Origin: Thermomucor indicae-seudaticae
Taxonomy: Eukaryota; Mucoromycota; Mucoromycetes; Mucorales; Lichtheimiaceae
Assembly (NCBI GenBank): GCA_000787465.1
Contig: JSYX01000380.1
Location: forward strand, 1-33,734
Direction of reading: 5' to 3'
Length of the DNA: 33,734 nucleotides
The notes below the pieces were generated by a model that had not been told where the DNA came from, searched no databases, and saw only the letters and a program-made list of their open reading frames with translations. Of this stretch, positions 18,701 through 28,353 are shown piece after piece. Numbering within the stretch: position 1 is the stretch's first letter; the number at the start of each line of letters is the position of its first letter. The position numbers were made by a program, and so were the translations under genes.

Positions 18701-19621
18701 ATGCGTGATAAAACAGCGCTCCCTCCGATATCGCACTTACTGCATCCTCAGCCTCAGACCATCAAGTCAGTACTAGTTGACAAGAAACCAACGCCACGTA
18801 TTGTCCCTCCTTCAGGATCACCAGCACCGCCACAATCAACCAATCTAATTCTACCACTACCATTCAGCATGTCTGCCTCATATCGATACCTACGACCAAG
18901 GCGAGTCGCCTGTAGAGCATATACTGGATACCATACACCACCGTCTCCGTTGTCGCCAAACACCAGGCCATCGGAGGTTTCCAAATCATCCTTATTCTCT
19001 TTACCACCTCTCCAGGGCAACGATCCGCCACGTCCACTGCGCACTTACAGCACCTATCAAGAACCACGGTTTTCGCCTTGGGCACATTCATCCACAGCCA
19101 TCCATGGATTACCTTCACCATGTCTACATCGAGACCCGCCTTTTCCAACGCCACCAGCACTTCCTGCCCCTAATCCTGAGCCCACGCCAACCTTGTCTCA
19201 TAGCCGAACATGCAGCAATAGTAGTAACAGCAGCAGCACAAGCGGTAGTAGCCGTCATCGTACTCCGCTACCTTCTGCCACGATCTTATTTACAGCAACG
19301 GGTGAGCCCATTCTCAAACGTCGCAGGGGGCGACCTCCCAATATCCGCGAACCATCCTGGAAAGGTGGCTGGCTGTTCCTGGCACCTACTGTCTGGAATG
19401 TAAATAGCAGCAGCACGACAACGGCTGGGAATCCACCAGCGGCAGAAGAACCCAATAGCATGGATAGTTCCATGACAGCGTTCACGAGTTTGAACCTTGA
19501 TACCGTTCTACCGATGCCGAGACGGAAACGCGGACGAAAACCCAAAACACATATAGCCGGCAATTCCTGTTTTGTTTGGAAAGATATACCGGCTACACGT
19601 TCGTCATCTAGAAGAAAATAA
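18701..19621 (+). CDS. AT-hook DNA-binding protein, Pro/Ser-rich
   Basis: Single-exon protein of 306 residues from ATG 18701. The frame is open further upstream, but that part is a pyrimidine-rich leader giving improbable Phe/Leu/Val runs, so I start at 18701. The N-terminal ~190 residues are Pro/Ser/Thr/Arg-rich and look disordered. A Ser/Asn run precedes the conserved part. Two AT-hooks are visible: LKRRRGRPPN (near 205) and PRRKRGRKPKT (near 275), both with the central GRP/GRK core that inserts in AT-rich minor grooves. Between them is a well-formed block, EPSWKGGWLFLAPTVWNVN. Its three Trp residues suggest a small conserved interaction motif rather than disorder. Probably a nuclear chromatin-associated or transcription factor. 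Its stop lies 47 bp before the ABHD11 start codon. Confidence 0.75.
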   Translation: MRDKTALPPISHLLHPQPQTIKSVLVDKKPTPRIVPPSGSPAPPQSTNLILPLPFSMSASYRYLRPRRVACRAYTGYHTPPSPLSPNTRPSEVSKSSLFSLPPLQGNDPPRPLRTYSTYQEPRFSPWAHSSTAIHGLPSPCLHRDPPFPTPPALPAPNPEPTPTLSHSRTCSNSSNSSSTSGSSRHRTPLPSATILFTATGEPILKRRRGRPPNIREPSWKGGWLFLAPTVWNVNSSSTTTAGNPPAAEEPNSMDSSMTAFTSLNLDTVLPMPRRKRGRKPKTHIAGNSCFVWKDIPATRSSSRRK

Positions 19622-19668
19622 ATTTCTCTACCGTAGTTGTGTGTAACGCAAAGCCCTTTACTAATAAA

Positions 19669-20711
19669 ATGCACCCCAGTGCTGCTTTACGCTCATTCGC
19701 GTCGAGGACAGTGCGTTTAGCTTATACCAAATATCCAGCCAAAGAATCTACGGCGAGAAATGCACCACTCGTGGTATGCCATGGACTCTTTGGGTCCAAG
19801 CAAAATTGGCGGTCGCTTGCCAAGTCCATGAGCGTCCGGTTGTCCCGCGATGTTTATACGCTTGCAAGTAGTTTCTCGTAATTATGAACATGACAACCGA
19901 AGGACTGAATAATCTATAGGACATGAGAAACCATGGTGATAGTCCTCATGTCGAAACACACACGTACCAAGCGTTGGCTGATGACCTCGATGTGTTTATA
20001 CGTGAACATGGACTTCAAAAGCCCATTCTCTTGGGTCACTCCATGTAAATCAGTCTGGACGCGCCCTGTTTGAACGTTTCAACTGACTTTAATGTATATA
20101 GGGGCGGAAAGGCTGTCATGACGGCTGCATTAAACTATCCCGATACGATTTCCAAACTGATCGTGGTGGATATTGCTCCGTTTGCCATGCCGCTCTCGAA
20201 CGATTTCGCTGCGTACGTGGATGCGATGCGGCAGATTGACCAGGCGTCGGTGACGAAGCAAAGCCAAGCGGATGCGATGCTGGCCAGTGTCGAGCCGGAA
20301 CTCGGCGTGCGTCAGTTTTTGCTCACGAATCTAAAGAAACAGCCAGACACGGGGATTTATCGATTCCGTATCCCGTATGAAATCCTTGGCCGGGCTTTGG
20401 GCAACATGGGCGACTTTATGCAATTGAATGGCGAGAAGGTTTATACGGGACCAACGTTGTTCATTGCGGGTGGAAAAAGTGGATATAGCAAACCGTTCAA
20501 GGAACGACCGGATCAAGTCAAGGCCATGTTTCCAAATTCCAAGATCGACGTCATTGAGGGTGCTGGACACTGGGGTACAGTAGTGAACTTATCTCTATAC
20601 TTGTTTTCAGCATGCCATTGCTTATATGTATATACCAATGTAGTACATGCTGAAAAACCAGAGCCATTTATGAATTCGCTCGAGAGATTCGTCGGCAAGA
20701 CAGACCATTAG
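19669..20711 (+). CDS. ABHD11: Alpha/beta hydrolase, ABHD11/IMO32 family, probably mitochondrial
   Basis: Serine hydrolase family that acts in mitochondria (human ABHD11, yeast Imo32); ABHD11 is known to protect the lipoylated 2-oxoglutarate dehydrogenase complex. Exons: 19669-19863, 19920-20044, 20102-20574, 20644-20711; 286 residues. The N-terminal ~28 residues (MHPSAALRSFASRTVRLAYT) are basic and lack acidic residues, as in a mitochondrial presequence. Then come VVCHGLFGSKQNW (oxyanion HG block), MRNHGDS, the nucleophile elbow LGHSMGG with Ser 106, VVDIAP, and GAGHWVHAEKPEPF with the catalytic His. The first intron (19864-19919) reads CTT|GCAAGT...TATAG|GAC, a GC-AG intron; no GT site gives the right frame. 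Joins 2 and 3 rebuild HSMGGKA and GHWVHAEKP exactly. It lies 47 bp downstream of the AT-hook gene on the same strand. Confidence 0.92.
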
Positions 20712-21330
20712 ATTTAGAGAGATGATCCTGCTACTGAGCGCAATAGAAGATAGAGCGCTGCATGGCCATAGAGTTCTCCCATTCTTTTGAAAAAAGGGGA
20801 AGGCAGACTCTGTTCAGTGGGCCTGTACAAAGTAATTGGTTAATTGTTTGTGTCGGTATTGGTTTGGCTAAGAGCGGCATTGGGGAGTCTCCGAAGATGC
20901 AAAACGCCAAGCTGTCAATAAACCTACGGCCTCTCCTTCTCCTTTATACATCTTTAATCTCGACTTTTGTTCTATGAACTAAACAAGTCGATTGAGGCCA
21001 TTATGGACAAACCCGGAAAGCCAGCACTTTCGGGATCTCCCAAGAAGTAGTGTCCTTTCGGCAAAGTCGTACGTGAAGGCCAGGACAGAGTCCCAAAGTC
21101 TTGGCGACGTGATATCCGACGATCGAGCAGGATCCCGTTGTCCTCTGGACCTTGTATCAGAGAGGCTACAGCGACGGCGGAAATGAGAGAAAATTGACAA
21201 AAGTCAAGGTCATTGAAGGACGGGAGGGGGGACGGTCTCTTTTCTTTCACTCCCTCACAGTCAAAGCTCAAGGTCAAATTTACGGCCTTGAGGCTGCCTT
21301 GGCCTGACAGCGAGAAGTATTTAGTAGGGA
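20712..21330. other. Repeat-like intergenic sequence, no firm gene
   Basis: No recognisable gene. A minus-strand frame of about 160 codons covers 21454-20972, but half of it is translated GGGTT repeat and the rest matches no family. The segment with CTTTGACTTTTG-type words and the GGGATCCACG border at about 21328 looks like part of a dispersed repeat. Confidence 0.35.
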
Positions 21331-21468
21331 TCCACGAACGGGTTTGGGTTTCTGACCCAACCCGAACCCAACCAGTTTGCTCCTCGACCCAACCCAAACC
21401 CAACCCGTTTGCGTCTCGACTCGAGCCAAGAATCCAAACCAACCCGTGATCCACTACTGTAGAGGTCA
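21326..21468. repeat. CCCAACCCRAA-type low-complexity array with inverted borders
   Basis: Core of CCCAACCC and CAAACCC words in two imperfect units separated by GTTTGCTCCTCGA and GTTTGCGTCTCGA. The left border reads TAGTAGGGATCCACGAACGGGTT; the right border, ACCCGTGATCCACTACTG, is its imperfect reverse complement. So the array lies inside a short inverted repeat. It is not the fungal telomere repeat TTAGGG. Confidence 0.6.
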
Positions 21469-21534
21469 GAGATGTCCAGGAGAAAATTTCGTTGAACCGA
21501 CAACCCGCAAAGGTCCTTGTTTAGGCACACCCCC

Positions 21535-21824
21535 CTGAACAGATGTAGTATTCAGGACTGCTTCATGACGAAAGGGGTAACTTTTAATAACCAATCTAAT
21601 AAAGTGATCTTTCTGTCGAGCCATTTTTGATGTATTAACGCTCGTTATATCTCGGGACTATGTGCTGCTCGAGATATAGTGCATTCTGCGGTCGCCCTGA
21701 GAGCTAGCTTTGCGCAAAAAGTCACGTATTTTTAACATCATTTTGGGGAGCGCAGATCGTGTTCGGTAGCGCAAAATGTTCAAACAATGTAACAGTATGC
21801 AAGATACAGGAAGGGGCGGGATGT
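21535..21824. repeat. Probable transposon-end remnant with a hairpin
   Basis: Non-coding sequence with a 9-bp perfect inverted repeat, TATATCTCG (21646-21654) and CGAGATATA (21670-21678), with a 15-nt loop. Near the right end, GTAGCGCAAAATGTTC (21766 on) recurs in degenerate form at 10476-10506. Two separated copies suggest a mobile-element terminus. It abuts the 3' end of the bZIP gene. Confidence 0.35.
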
Positions 21825-23118
21825 TCACAGAGGCTTAGCTATTGAAGGCGCTGAATAGTGCCGATAAGGAATAGTCGTAGTCGTAGTGGCTGATGTAGCG
21901 GGTATTTCAACAAAAGAAGATGCAGAACGAGTGTGAATTAAGGTGGAAGCTGGTTGAGTAGTCGTGGTAGTAGACGGTATAGGACGTTGAATAGCTTCCA
22001 TGATCGCCTGTGGATTTAACGAGCATGATTTGTGAGCGAGAAGCAACGTCTTTAAGCGAATGAGTTCTCCTCGCAACGCCTGAGTTTCCAACTGCAGCTG
22101 TTCGTTGTTCGTCGTCAGATATTCCAATTTGGCTTGCAAGTTTTGTAGCCATATTTTTTTACGTTGACGACATTTTAGTGCAGCTGTCATGCATCATTAA
22201 GACGACGGGAAAGTGAACCCAGCACTGGAATAAGTTACCTTGGCGGTTTCTTTCCAAAAAGTTTTTGCGTTTTTCTTCGTCATCCATGTATTTAGTTGAC
22301 TGTGATTTCCGTCTGTTTCCTCCTTTAGGCTTTGATGAAGCACTACCAGCTTCGGCTGGTTTATCGCATGTGTGATGAATGAATTCGGTGGTTTCAGGTT
22401 TGATCGGTGTGTCTGCAGGTTGCAGAAGCGTGCTGTCTGGTTGAGATGGGATGACTGTAGAAAAAAGCAAGTTGGATCATCGTGCTCGAATATCTTTGAT
22501 TAGGGTTACCTGTTGGTGCGGATTTCCATGCGCTCGTTGGATAGCTCATCACTGGCCTGGTTGGTCGTGAATCCTTTGGCTTTTCAGCGGGACCTGGAAG
22601 CATGGACGGCGATAATGGTCCGGCGCGTAGAGAATCCCATATCAGTTGGCTGGTAGGATCCTTTCTAAAGAGCCCTGGAACGGATGGACTCTCAATAGCA
22701 GACACCGGAGGAAGCACTGGTCTATCCGAGCGCTGCTGCTGCTGCTGCTGCTGCTGTGATCGCTCGGATGCCTGCTGAGCACCCGAAAAAGATTGCTCAA
22801 ATGGATTCGGTTCTTCTTCTAACTTTGTCGATCGTGGTAATGCCGCATACGTAGGCGGTAATTCCTCTTCCTGCAGGCCTCCGTCGGTGGAATCGGTTGA
22901 AATCGGTTCAAGCAGCGGTGGCGGCATGGCTGCAGCTGTTTGAAACACGAAGTGGTTAGAAACTCGCAGGGAGAAAGCCGTGTTCTATCTACTACTGAAG
23001 ATGCTGCCAATGAAGTTCCTGACTCATTACCAGGTGCTATTGTTGTATTCGCATTTATGCCGTGCGTTGCTGTCGTCGATTGTGTGATTGTGATCGCCGC
23101 AAGACCAGTTGGGTTCAT
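21825..23118 (-). CDS. bZIP transcription factor, ATF/CREB (Atf1-like) type
   Basis: Nuclear DNA-binding protein; the Atf1/ATF2 class binds CRE-like TGACGT sites and often acts under stress MAP kinases. Exons on the minus strand: 23118-23031, 22935-22510, 22454-22239, 22183-21825; 362 residues. The basic region, split by the last intron, reads KRKNFLERNRQ|AALKCRQRKK (about residues 233-253), with the ATF-type N-x-x-AAxxCR core. A leucine zipper follows (LQNLQAKLEYL through LKTLLLAH, ending HKSC, as in ATF2). The N-terminal ~230 residues are Pro/Ser/Gln-rich, with an eight-residue poly-Gln at 22732-22755 and several SP sites. The C-terminal part is Ser/Thr/Pro-rich. The first acceptor is ambiguous: CAG sites at 22936 and 6 nt further on both keep the frame. 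All introns are GT-AG. Confidence 0.9.
22732..22755 (-). repeat. (CAG)8 trinucleotide repeat coding poly-Gln
   Basis: Eight perfect GCT units on the plus strand, read as CAG on the coding strand. They encode an uninterrupted Gln tract in the N-terminal region of the bZIP factor. Length is likely polymorphic between strains. Confidence 0.9.
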
Positions 23119-23568
23119 GACTTGTCAAGAAACGCGGCAATACATAAACTATGCTTATCAAAAAGGAAGAAGCAAGAGAAGAGGAACAGTCTCGAAGTCT
23201 GAAAATTGGAAACACAGGAAACGTGGCAACGGGGACAAGGCAAAGAAACAAGGTCAAATCAAAAATGTGTTTTGTATCGATCGATAATCCGGGGGTGGGG
23301 AGGATCAAGTTCGGGGTTGTCCTGAAGTTCGGTAAGCTTTTGCGCTACAGAACTCTGCCGCTTTGTTCAATGTGAGTTATGCATATTATCGATAGCATCA
23401 ACACCTATTCTTTTGGAGGCGATATCCTCAGATGCACGCATGGAAATACACATACATTCACGCTTATGATCCAAGCTTTAGTTATGGTTTTCTTGCTATG
23501 CTGTCATCAGTAACAAAATTTCCGCTGAGTTTTCTCCCGCAAGCCAGCTGCAAACTGACTCTTGGACA
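23119..23568. other. Divergent promoter region between the bZIP gene and TAF10
   Basis: 450 bp between divergent start codons. No gene is seen. The part near the bZIP start is A-rich (AAGGAAGAAGCAAGAGAAGAGG), matching a pyrimidine-rich leader on the minus strand. Confidence 0.4.
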
Positions 23569-24365
23569 ATGTCTGATCAACAAGCATCACATGGCAATTC
23601 ACCAGCACCAGCATCGCTAACACCCATGGATCTGGACGTTAATGCTGCAGCAGCTACTACAGACCAACAACAACATCAGCAATTACACCCGACTCCAGCA
23701 AGCGCGCCCGCCGAGTTTCATAATACGGGCCAAGTTCCTTCCTCATTCCCTTTGAACCCGAATATGCAAGCGGAATCGATGCTGCAACAACCGCCCATGT
23801 ATCCTCATAACCCTGCAGCTATGGAAAGACTTGAGCACGGTCCACAAGGAGACAGTGATCTCAACAAACGAGAAAAGACACTTGCCGAATTCTTGGCCAT
23901 GATGGATAGTTACACTCCCATTGTAAGTTTCCTATTTATTTCATGGCCTACTCAACTAAAGAACCAACCAAAAAAAAGATACCCGACGCTGTCACTGATT
24001 ACTACTTGAGCCGAACTGGTTTCGATTGTGATGATGTGCGAATGTAAGACAAGAAGCCCAGTCAATGACATCCTGCTCGCAAAAGCTTATGCCCCATCCA
24101 TTAGAAAGCGACTTTTGGCTCTTGCAGCTCAAAAGTTTGTAGCAGATATTGCAACCGACGCGTATCAATATTGCAAAGTACGTCAATCTGGCAGTCGCAA
24201 GACAGGGAAGGTAAATTAACCAAAAGTACAAGAAGGGCATCCATCACAATGTTCACTAAACCTTTTTTCCACTAGGACCGGAGGGCCGTTTTGACCATGG
24301 AAGACTTGTCGGCGGCCTTGGCGGAATACGGTATTAATGTAAAGAAGCCTGATTACTATACGTAA
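23569..24365 (+). CDS. TAF10: TFIID/SAGA subunit TAF10
   Basis: Histone-fold subunit shared by TFIID and SAGA. Four exons: 23569-23922, 23979-24043, 24105-24210, 24276-24365; 204 residues, close to the usual ~200. The N-terminal ~95 residues are Gln/Pro/Ala-rich and disordered. The conserved domain starts at about 100 with KREKTLAEFLAMMDSYTPI and continues IPDAVTDYYLSRTGFDCDD, KRLLALAAQKFVADIATDAY QYC, and DRRAVLTMEDLSAALAEYGI, ending NVKKPDYYT. Each splice junction falls inside this domain and restores it without gaps. A short basic insert, VRQSGSRKTGK, sits in the loop before DRR, where family members vary. The SPRTN start codon lies 114 bp downstream on the same strand. Confidence 0.96.
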
Positions 24366-24479
24366 AATCATGTGTTTTCTTTTCAAGGAAAATGTGTACA
24401 TAAAGTGAAAGAAGAAAAGATGCCCCTTTGTTTCTTTTTTTGCTTTTTCCCTTGCATTATTCAGATTTCGGCAGCAGCG

Positions 24480-25826
24480 ATGGATGACGAAGCACTTGCG
24501 AGACTGTTACAGGAAGAAGAATATAAACTTCAAGAACAACGCGATCAGTTGTCTGAGAGTGATCGAGCTTTGGCAGAATGTCTGCAAAAGCAGGAAGAAA
24601 GTGGACCCAGTACTCATTCCATAAGCGAATCGGATGATCCGAACCCAGATCTGCATGCCTTGTTACAGGAAGAGGAATATAGACTTCGAGAGCAACGGGA
24701 TCAATTGTCTGAAAGTGATCGAGCGTTGGCAGAACGGCTTCAAAAACAAGAAGAAAGTGGAGACAGCATTCATACCCTAAGCGATTTGGACGATCCGAAC
24801 CCTGATTTGCATGCTTTGTTTGTTGCATTCAACGACATGTATTTCTCTGGTCAATTAGCTGCAGTTGAGGTTACTTTGAAGTGATCTTTAATGTTGTTGA
24901 ATCTCACAATACTAACGGGGAGCTTCAGGTGAAATGGTCACAGCGCATGACGTTGTGGTAAGACAAAATGGTGATTACGAAACTCTTCATTCAGTTAGCA
25001 ACAACGTCCTTTTTGCTGTCAGTGCCGGGCTCTGCTGCTATAACCAGGGCCACGTAGTCATTAAGATGTCCGAGCCTTTGCTGAAATATCGTACTAGGGA
25101 GGATATGGTGAACACGCTGCTGGCAAGTTGGCAGTAGTTCTTTCAGAAGGATGGCGGCAAGATCTAACGTTCCCTCTGACATAGCATGAAATGATACACG
25201 CCCTTCTTTTTGTTACAAAGAACTTCACCGACCATGGTAGGCTCTTTACTGTCATTTGGGATACTGGGTCCATAGCTGAACGTTTACAGACGCGCACGGT
25301 CCAGAATTTCTAAAAGAAGCTGCACGCATCAACAAAGCTGCTGGAACCAACATCACTGTTTATCACAAGTAAGTAATATATTGTATGCCACAAAAAACTA
25401 ACTGCTTTTAACTTGACATGGCGTGCTGCAGCTTTCATGAAGAAGTGGATCATTACCGTCAGCACGTGTGGTTATGTAATGTGAGTTAGCCGTTAGTATA
25501 CAAGAAGAGGACCGAAATAGCTATAACAGGGTGGAATTCTATAGGGTCCTTGCAGAGAATGGCCTCCATATTTCGGCATCGTGAAGCGATCCATGAACAG
25601 GTACTCCGTGACGATGGTTCTTGATTTTTTTCAAGATCACTAAGACAAAGAAAGGCCACCGCAGCCTGCCGATATCTGGTTTGCCGAGCACCAACAGACG
25701 TGTGGAGGAACGTTTGAAAAGATATCAGAACCAAAAGACAGCAGGACGAAGAAACGTAAAGTCGAAAGTAAAAAAATTACAGAGTTTTTCACGGATAAGG
25801 TGGTGAAGAAACGACGGGAAGAATGA
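24480..25826 (+). CDS. SPRTN: Spartan/SPRTN DNA-protein-crosslink metalloprotease
   Basis: SprT-family Zn protease that degrades proteins crosslinked to DNA during replication. Eight exons: 24480-24869, 24929-24957, 25023-25122, 25185-25236, 25290-25368, 25432-25480, 25545-25600, 25655-25826; 308 residues (human 489). It starts MDDEALARLLQEEE like animal Spartan. A 52-residue block is duplicated in tandem (residues 9-112). The SprT core begins DPNPDLHALFVAFNDMYF; the active site is HEMIH (174-178), with the third Zn ligand in DAHGPEF near 194. WLCNGPC, YFGIVKRSMNRPP and EHQQTCGGTFEKI complete the core. The tail has KKRKVE and KKRREE basic signals and SKKITEFF, which resembles a PCNA-binding PIP box lacking its Gln. 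No UBZ finger is present. Intron 3 (25123-25184) reads GC-AG: CTG|GCAAGT...CATAG|CAT. Confidence 0.94.
24504..24815 (+). repeat. 156-bp in-frame tandem duplication in SPRTN
   Basis: Unit 1 (24504-24659) and unit 2 (24660-24815) each encode 52 residues, from LLQEEEY(K/R)L to DDPNPDLHA. About 42 of 52 residues are identical, with synonymous differences between copies. The unit holds the N-terminal acidic helix together with the DPNPDLHA entry to the SprT domain. Confidence 0.9.
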
Positions 25827-26346
25827 AGAGAACACGGCATGACGAACTTTTCGAATACCCACACAGCCAAGCACATAGCACACGACAGACACGAAACTTT
25901 CACAAATCACGCCTGCAACACTATCTCTACTATCCTTGTCTACAAGGCTTAAACATACCACAGAATCGATAATATGTACTCAGTAATCGAAGGGTCGGTA
26001 ACCATACTTTCGGCAAGTCGTAGATGACACAATCAAATCACTGTCATATGAAGACAAAGGTTGTAAAGTGTTTATGGTATGCAATTGAATGTCGATAAAG
26101 CTAAGCATAACTATAGTGTTCTGCCTGCCTGTCTTGGCTCTCTTGGCACGTGCAAATCCTTGAGCTTACAACTTTTGTTGCAATACGACGCCTTAAGAAT
26201 TATTTCCTAATTTGCGAATTCTACGCCCAGTGCTCGAGCCAAGCAATGCTTTTCCTGGCAAACTTGGCAAGGCTTTTGACGTAACACAGAATGCATTTAA
26301 GCATCTGCAGGAAAACGTGGCAAAGCAAGCAACCTTTTTCCTTGCA
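25827..26346. other. Intergenic region, no gene seen
   Basis: 520 bp between SPRTN and the Hsp70-like gene, both on the plus strand. No recognisable coding, RNA or repeat feature. The region just before 26347 is open but lacks an in-frame ATG. Confidence 0.4.
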
Positions 26347-28353
26347 ATGGCTTCGCTATACCGCAACAGTGACACCTATGGCACAATTACAGCAGAGTAC
26401 TCCCCAGCCATCTCTGCCGGACCGCTAATGTCAAGTAAAAAGCTGAGCGACTACAAGGTGGTCATTGCGTACGACTTTGGGACGACTTATTCTGGAGCGG
26501 CATATGCGTTCACACACACAGAAACACCAGAAGTCTTTGATGTTCTGAAATGGTGAGCATCGCCAGTTCCTCGAATGCGATTGAGTTTCTCATGGATCTC
26601 GGTTAAAGGCCCCACAAAGCCGGTAACTTCTTCCCCAAGGTGCCTACGGTAGCATTGTATAATCGAGGAGAGGAAAACAGTCCACTGATTGCGTGGGGTC
26701 ACGGTGCCAAGAAAGCCATACTGAAACCCTATGCCACTCAGCAGTATGTTATGCTTTCAAACTTTAAGCTCCATTTGGACGAGAACTTGAATCTGGCGCC
26801 TCTGGAAAACGGCCTGTAAGAATTTTCGTGCACAGAGAAGAAATGAGTCAACTCTGTCTGATATTTACGATCTTAGACAGCCCGTCCAGGTTGTGGCAGA
26901 CTATCTTGCTGCACTTCATCAACACACGTTACAAGAAATCACACGAGGGTTTGCAAAGAACTATCATCCGGATACGTTCCGATATTGCTTGACGGTACCG
27001 GCCTTATGGTCAGACAAGGCCAAGAACACGATGCGTCAAGCGGCACTCAAGGCAGGGCTTATCTCTGCATACGATCCTTTGGATAGACTCGTATTGATTT
27101 CCGAGCCAGAAGCAGCTGCACTGTATTGCGAAGAAACGATGAGTGACCGGGTTCAGCTCAAACAAGGTGATCGAATTCTTGTCTGTGACGCAGGCGGCGG
27201 CACAGTAGACTTGATCGTCTTTCAAGTGGAATTAGAACCGAAAAAGGAACTCAAGGAGATTACCAAAGGAATCGGTGAAAGTTGTGGTAGCGTATTCCTC
27301 GATGATCGATACCTTCAACTGCTTCGCCGTAAGCTGGGCGACCAGATTGTTGATAAAATACCACCCCGAGCAATGAGCGATCTTATGGATCAGTTTATTG
27401 ATAATATCAAGCCTGAATTTGATGGCGTAGATGACCACTACGTAACGCTACCACGGTCCGTGGATATTGCTTCGTTACCAAAGCTAGACGACGACGATTG
27501 CGGACACCTTGACGAAGGCACGCTGAAGCTTTCTGCTGATGAATTAAAGACATTCGTATTCGATCCAGTGGTTGACAAAGTGGTACGTTTCTGCTCAGTC
27601 GGCTGATCCGATGAATGAGGTAACTAACATTGTCTTATAGCTTTCTTTAATCGAACAACAGTATAATCAGATCAAAGACGGGCGATTGACCTATTTATTC
27701 CTGGTGGGAGGTTTTGGATCTTCAAACTATCTGTATCAGCGCGTTCAACAAGCCTACCAGGACAAGGTGGAGCAGATTATATGTCCAGCTGATATGGCTG
27801 CTCGAGCAGTGGTCAGGGGCGCTGTGTACTATGCGCTCCACCCTAGGATTATTACCTCGCGTGTTTCGCGGCGCACCTATGGTATCAATGCTGGTCTGCC
27901 ATTTGACGAGAAGCGGGATCCTCCTGCTTCCCGAGTAGTACGACCTGATGGCAGCGTGCGTTGCACGACGCGGTTTCTTGTGTTTGTAAAGAAACACGAT
28001 GTGTTGCCTGTAGACCATTGCATCAAGGAAGAAATGTTTGTGTATTACGGAACAGTCAAGCGGACAGATATCATGCTTTACGCGACGGAAAATGAACAAG
28101 TGCCGCGCTATTATGACGAGCCGGGCGTGAAACATGTGGCCTCTATCTCTGTGCCCATTCCTGAAATGCCTGGAGTCATGCATGGCGAACGTATTGCCTA
28201 CACTGTTAGGTAAGCTTCGGAAACGGAAACGAAGACACGGCTTCGTATTAACGATTGCGCTCTAGAATGTACTTTGGATTAACGGAAATAGCGGTCGAAG
28301 CAGATTTTCATTTTGGCCATCGGATATGCCATAGAATACATCTCGAGTTCTGA
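26347..28353 (+). CDS. Hsp70-superfamily ATPase, HSPA12-like
   Basis: Atypical Hsp70 with an actin-like ATPase fold but no classical substrate-binding domain; HSPA12-type proteins are expanded in many filamentous fungi and their clients are unknown. Exons: 26347-26552, 26609-26815, 26877-27582, 27641-28209, 28266-28353; 591 residues. The phosphate-1 loop is VVIAYDFGTTYSG (residues 38-50). Then PHKAGNFFPKVPTV, LTVPALWSDKAKNTMRQAAL (the VPA-W block typical of HSPA12), LISEPEAAALYC, phosphate-2 CDAGGGTVDLIVFQV, the IGESCGSVFLD block, and adenosine motif LVGGFGSSNYLYQRV. It ends HRIHLEF, with no EEVD tail and no signal peptide, so it is probably cytosolic. All introns are GT-AG, and the joins restore the W-P, L-Q-P and VR-MYF continuities. 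Confidence 0.9.

Noticed and set aside
21335..21450. Telomeric repeat interpretation of the CCCAACCC array
   Set aside because: The words are irregular, lack TTAGGG, and the array is flanked by unique genes on both sides.
20972..21454. A 160-codon minus-strand open frame
   Set aside because: Its N-terminal part is translated GGGTT repeat, the rest matches nothing, and no promoter-like signal precedes it.
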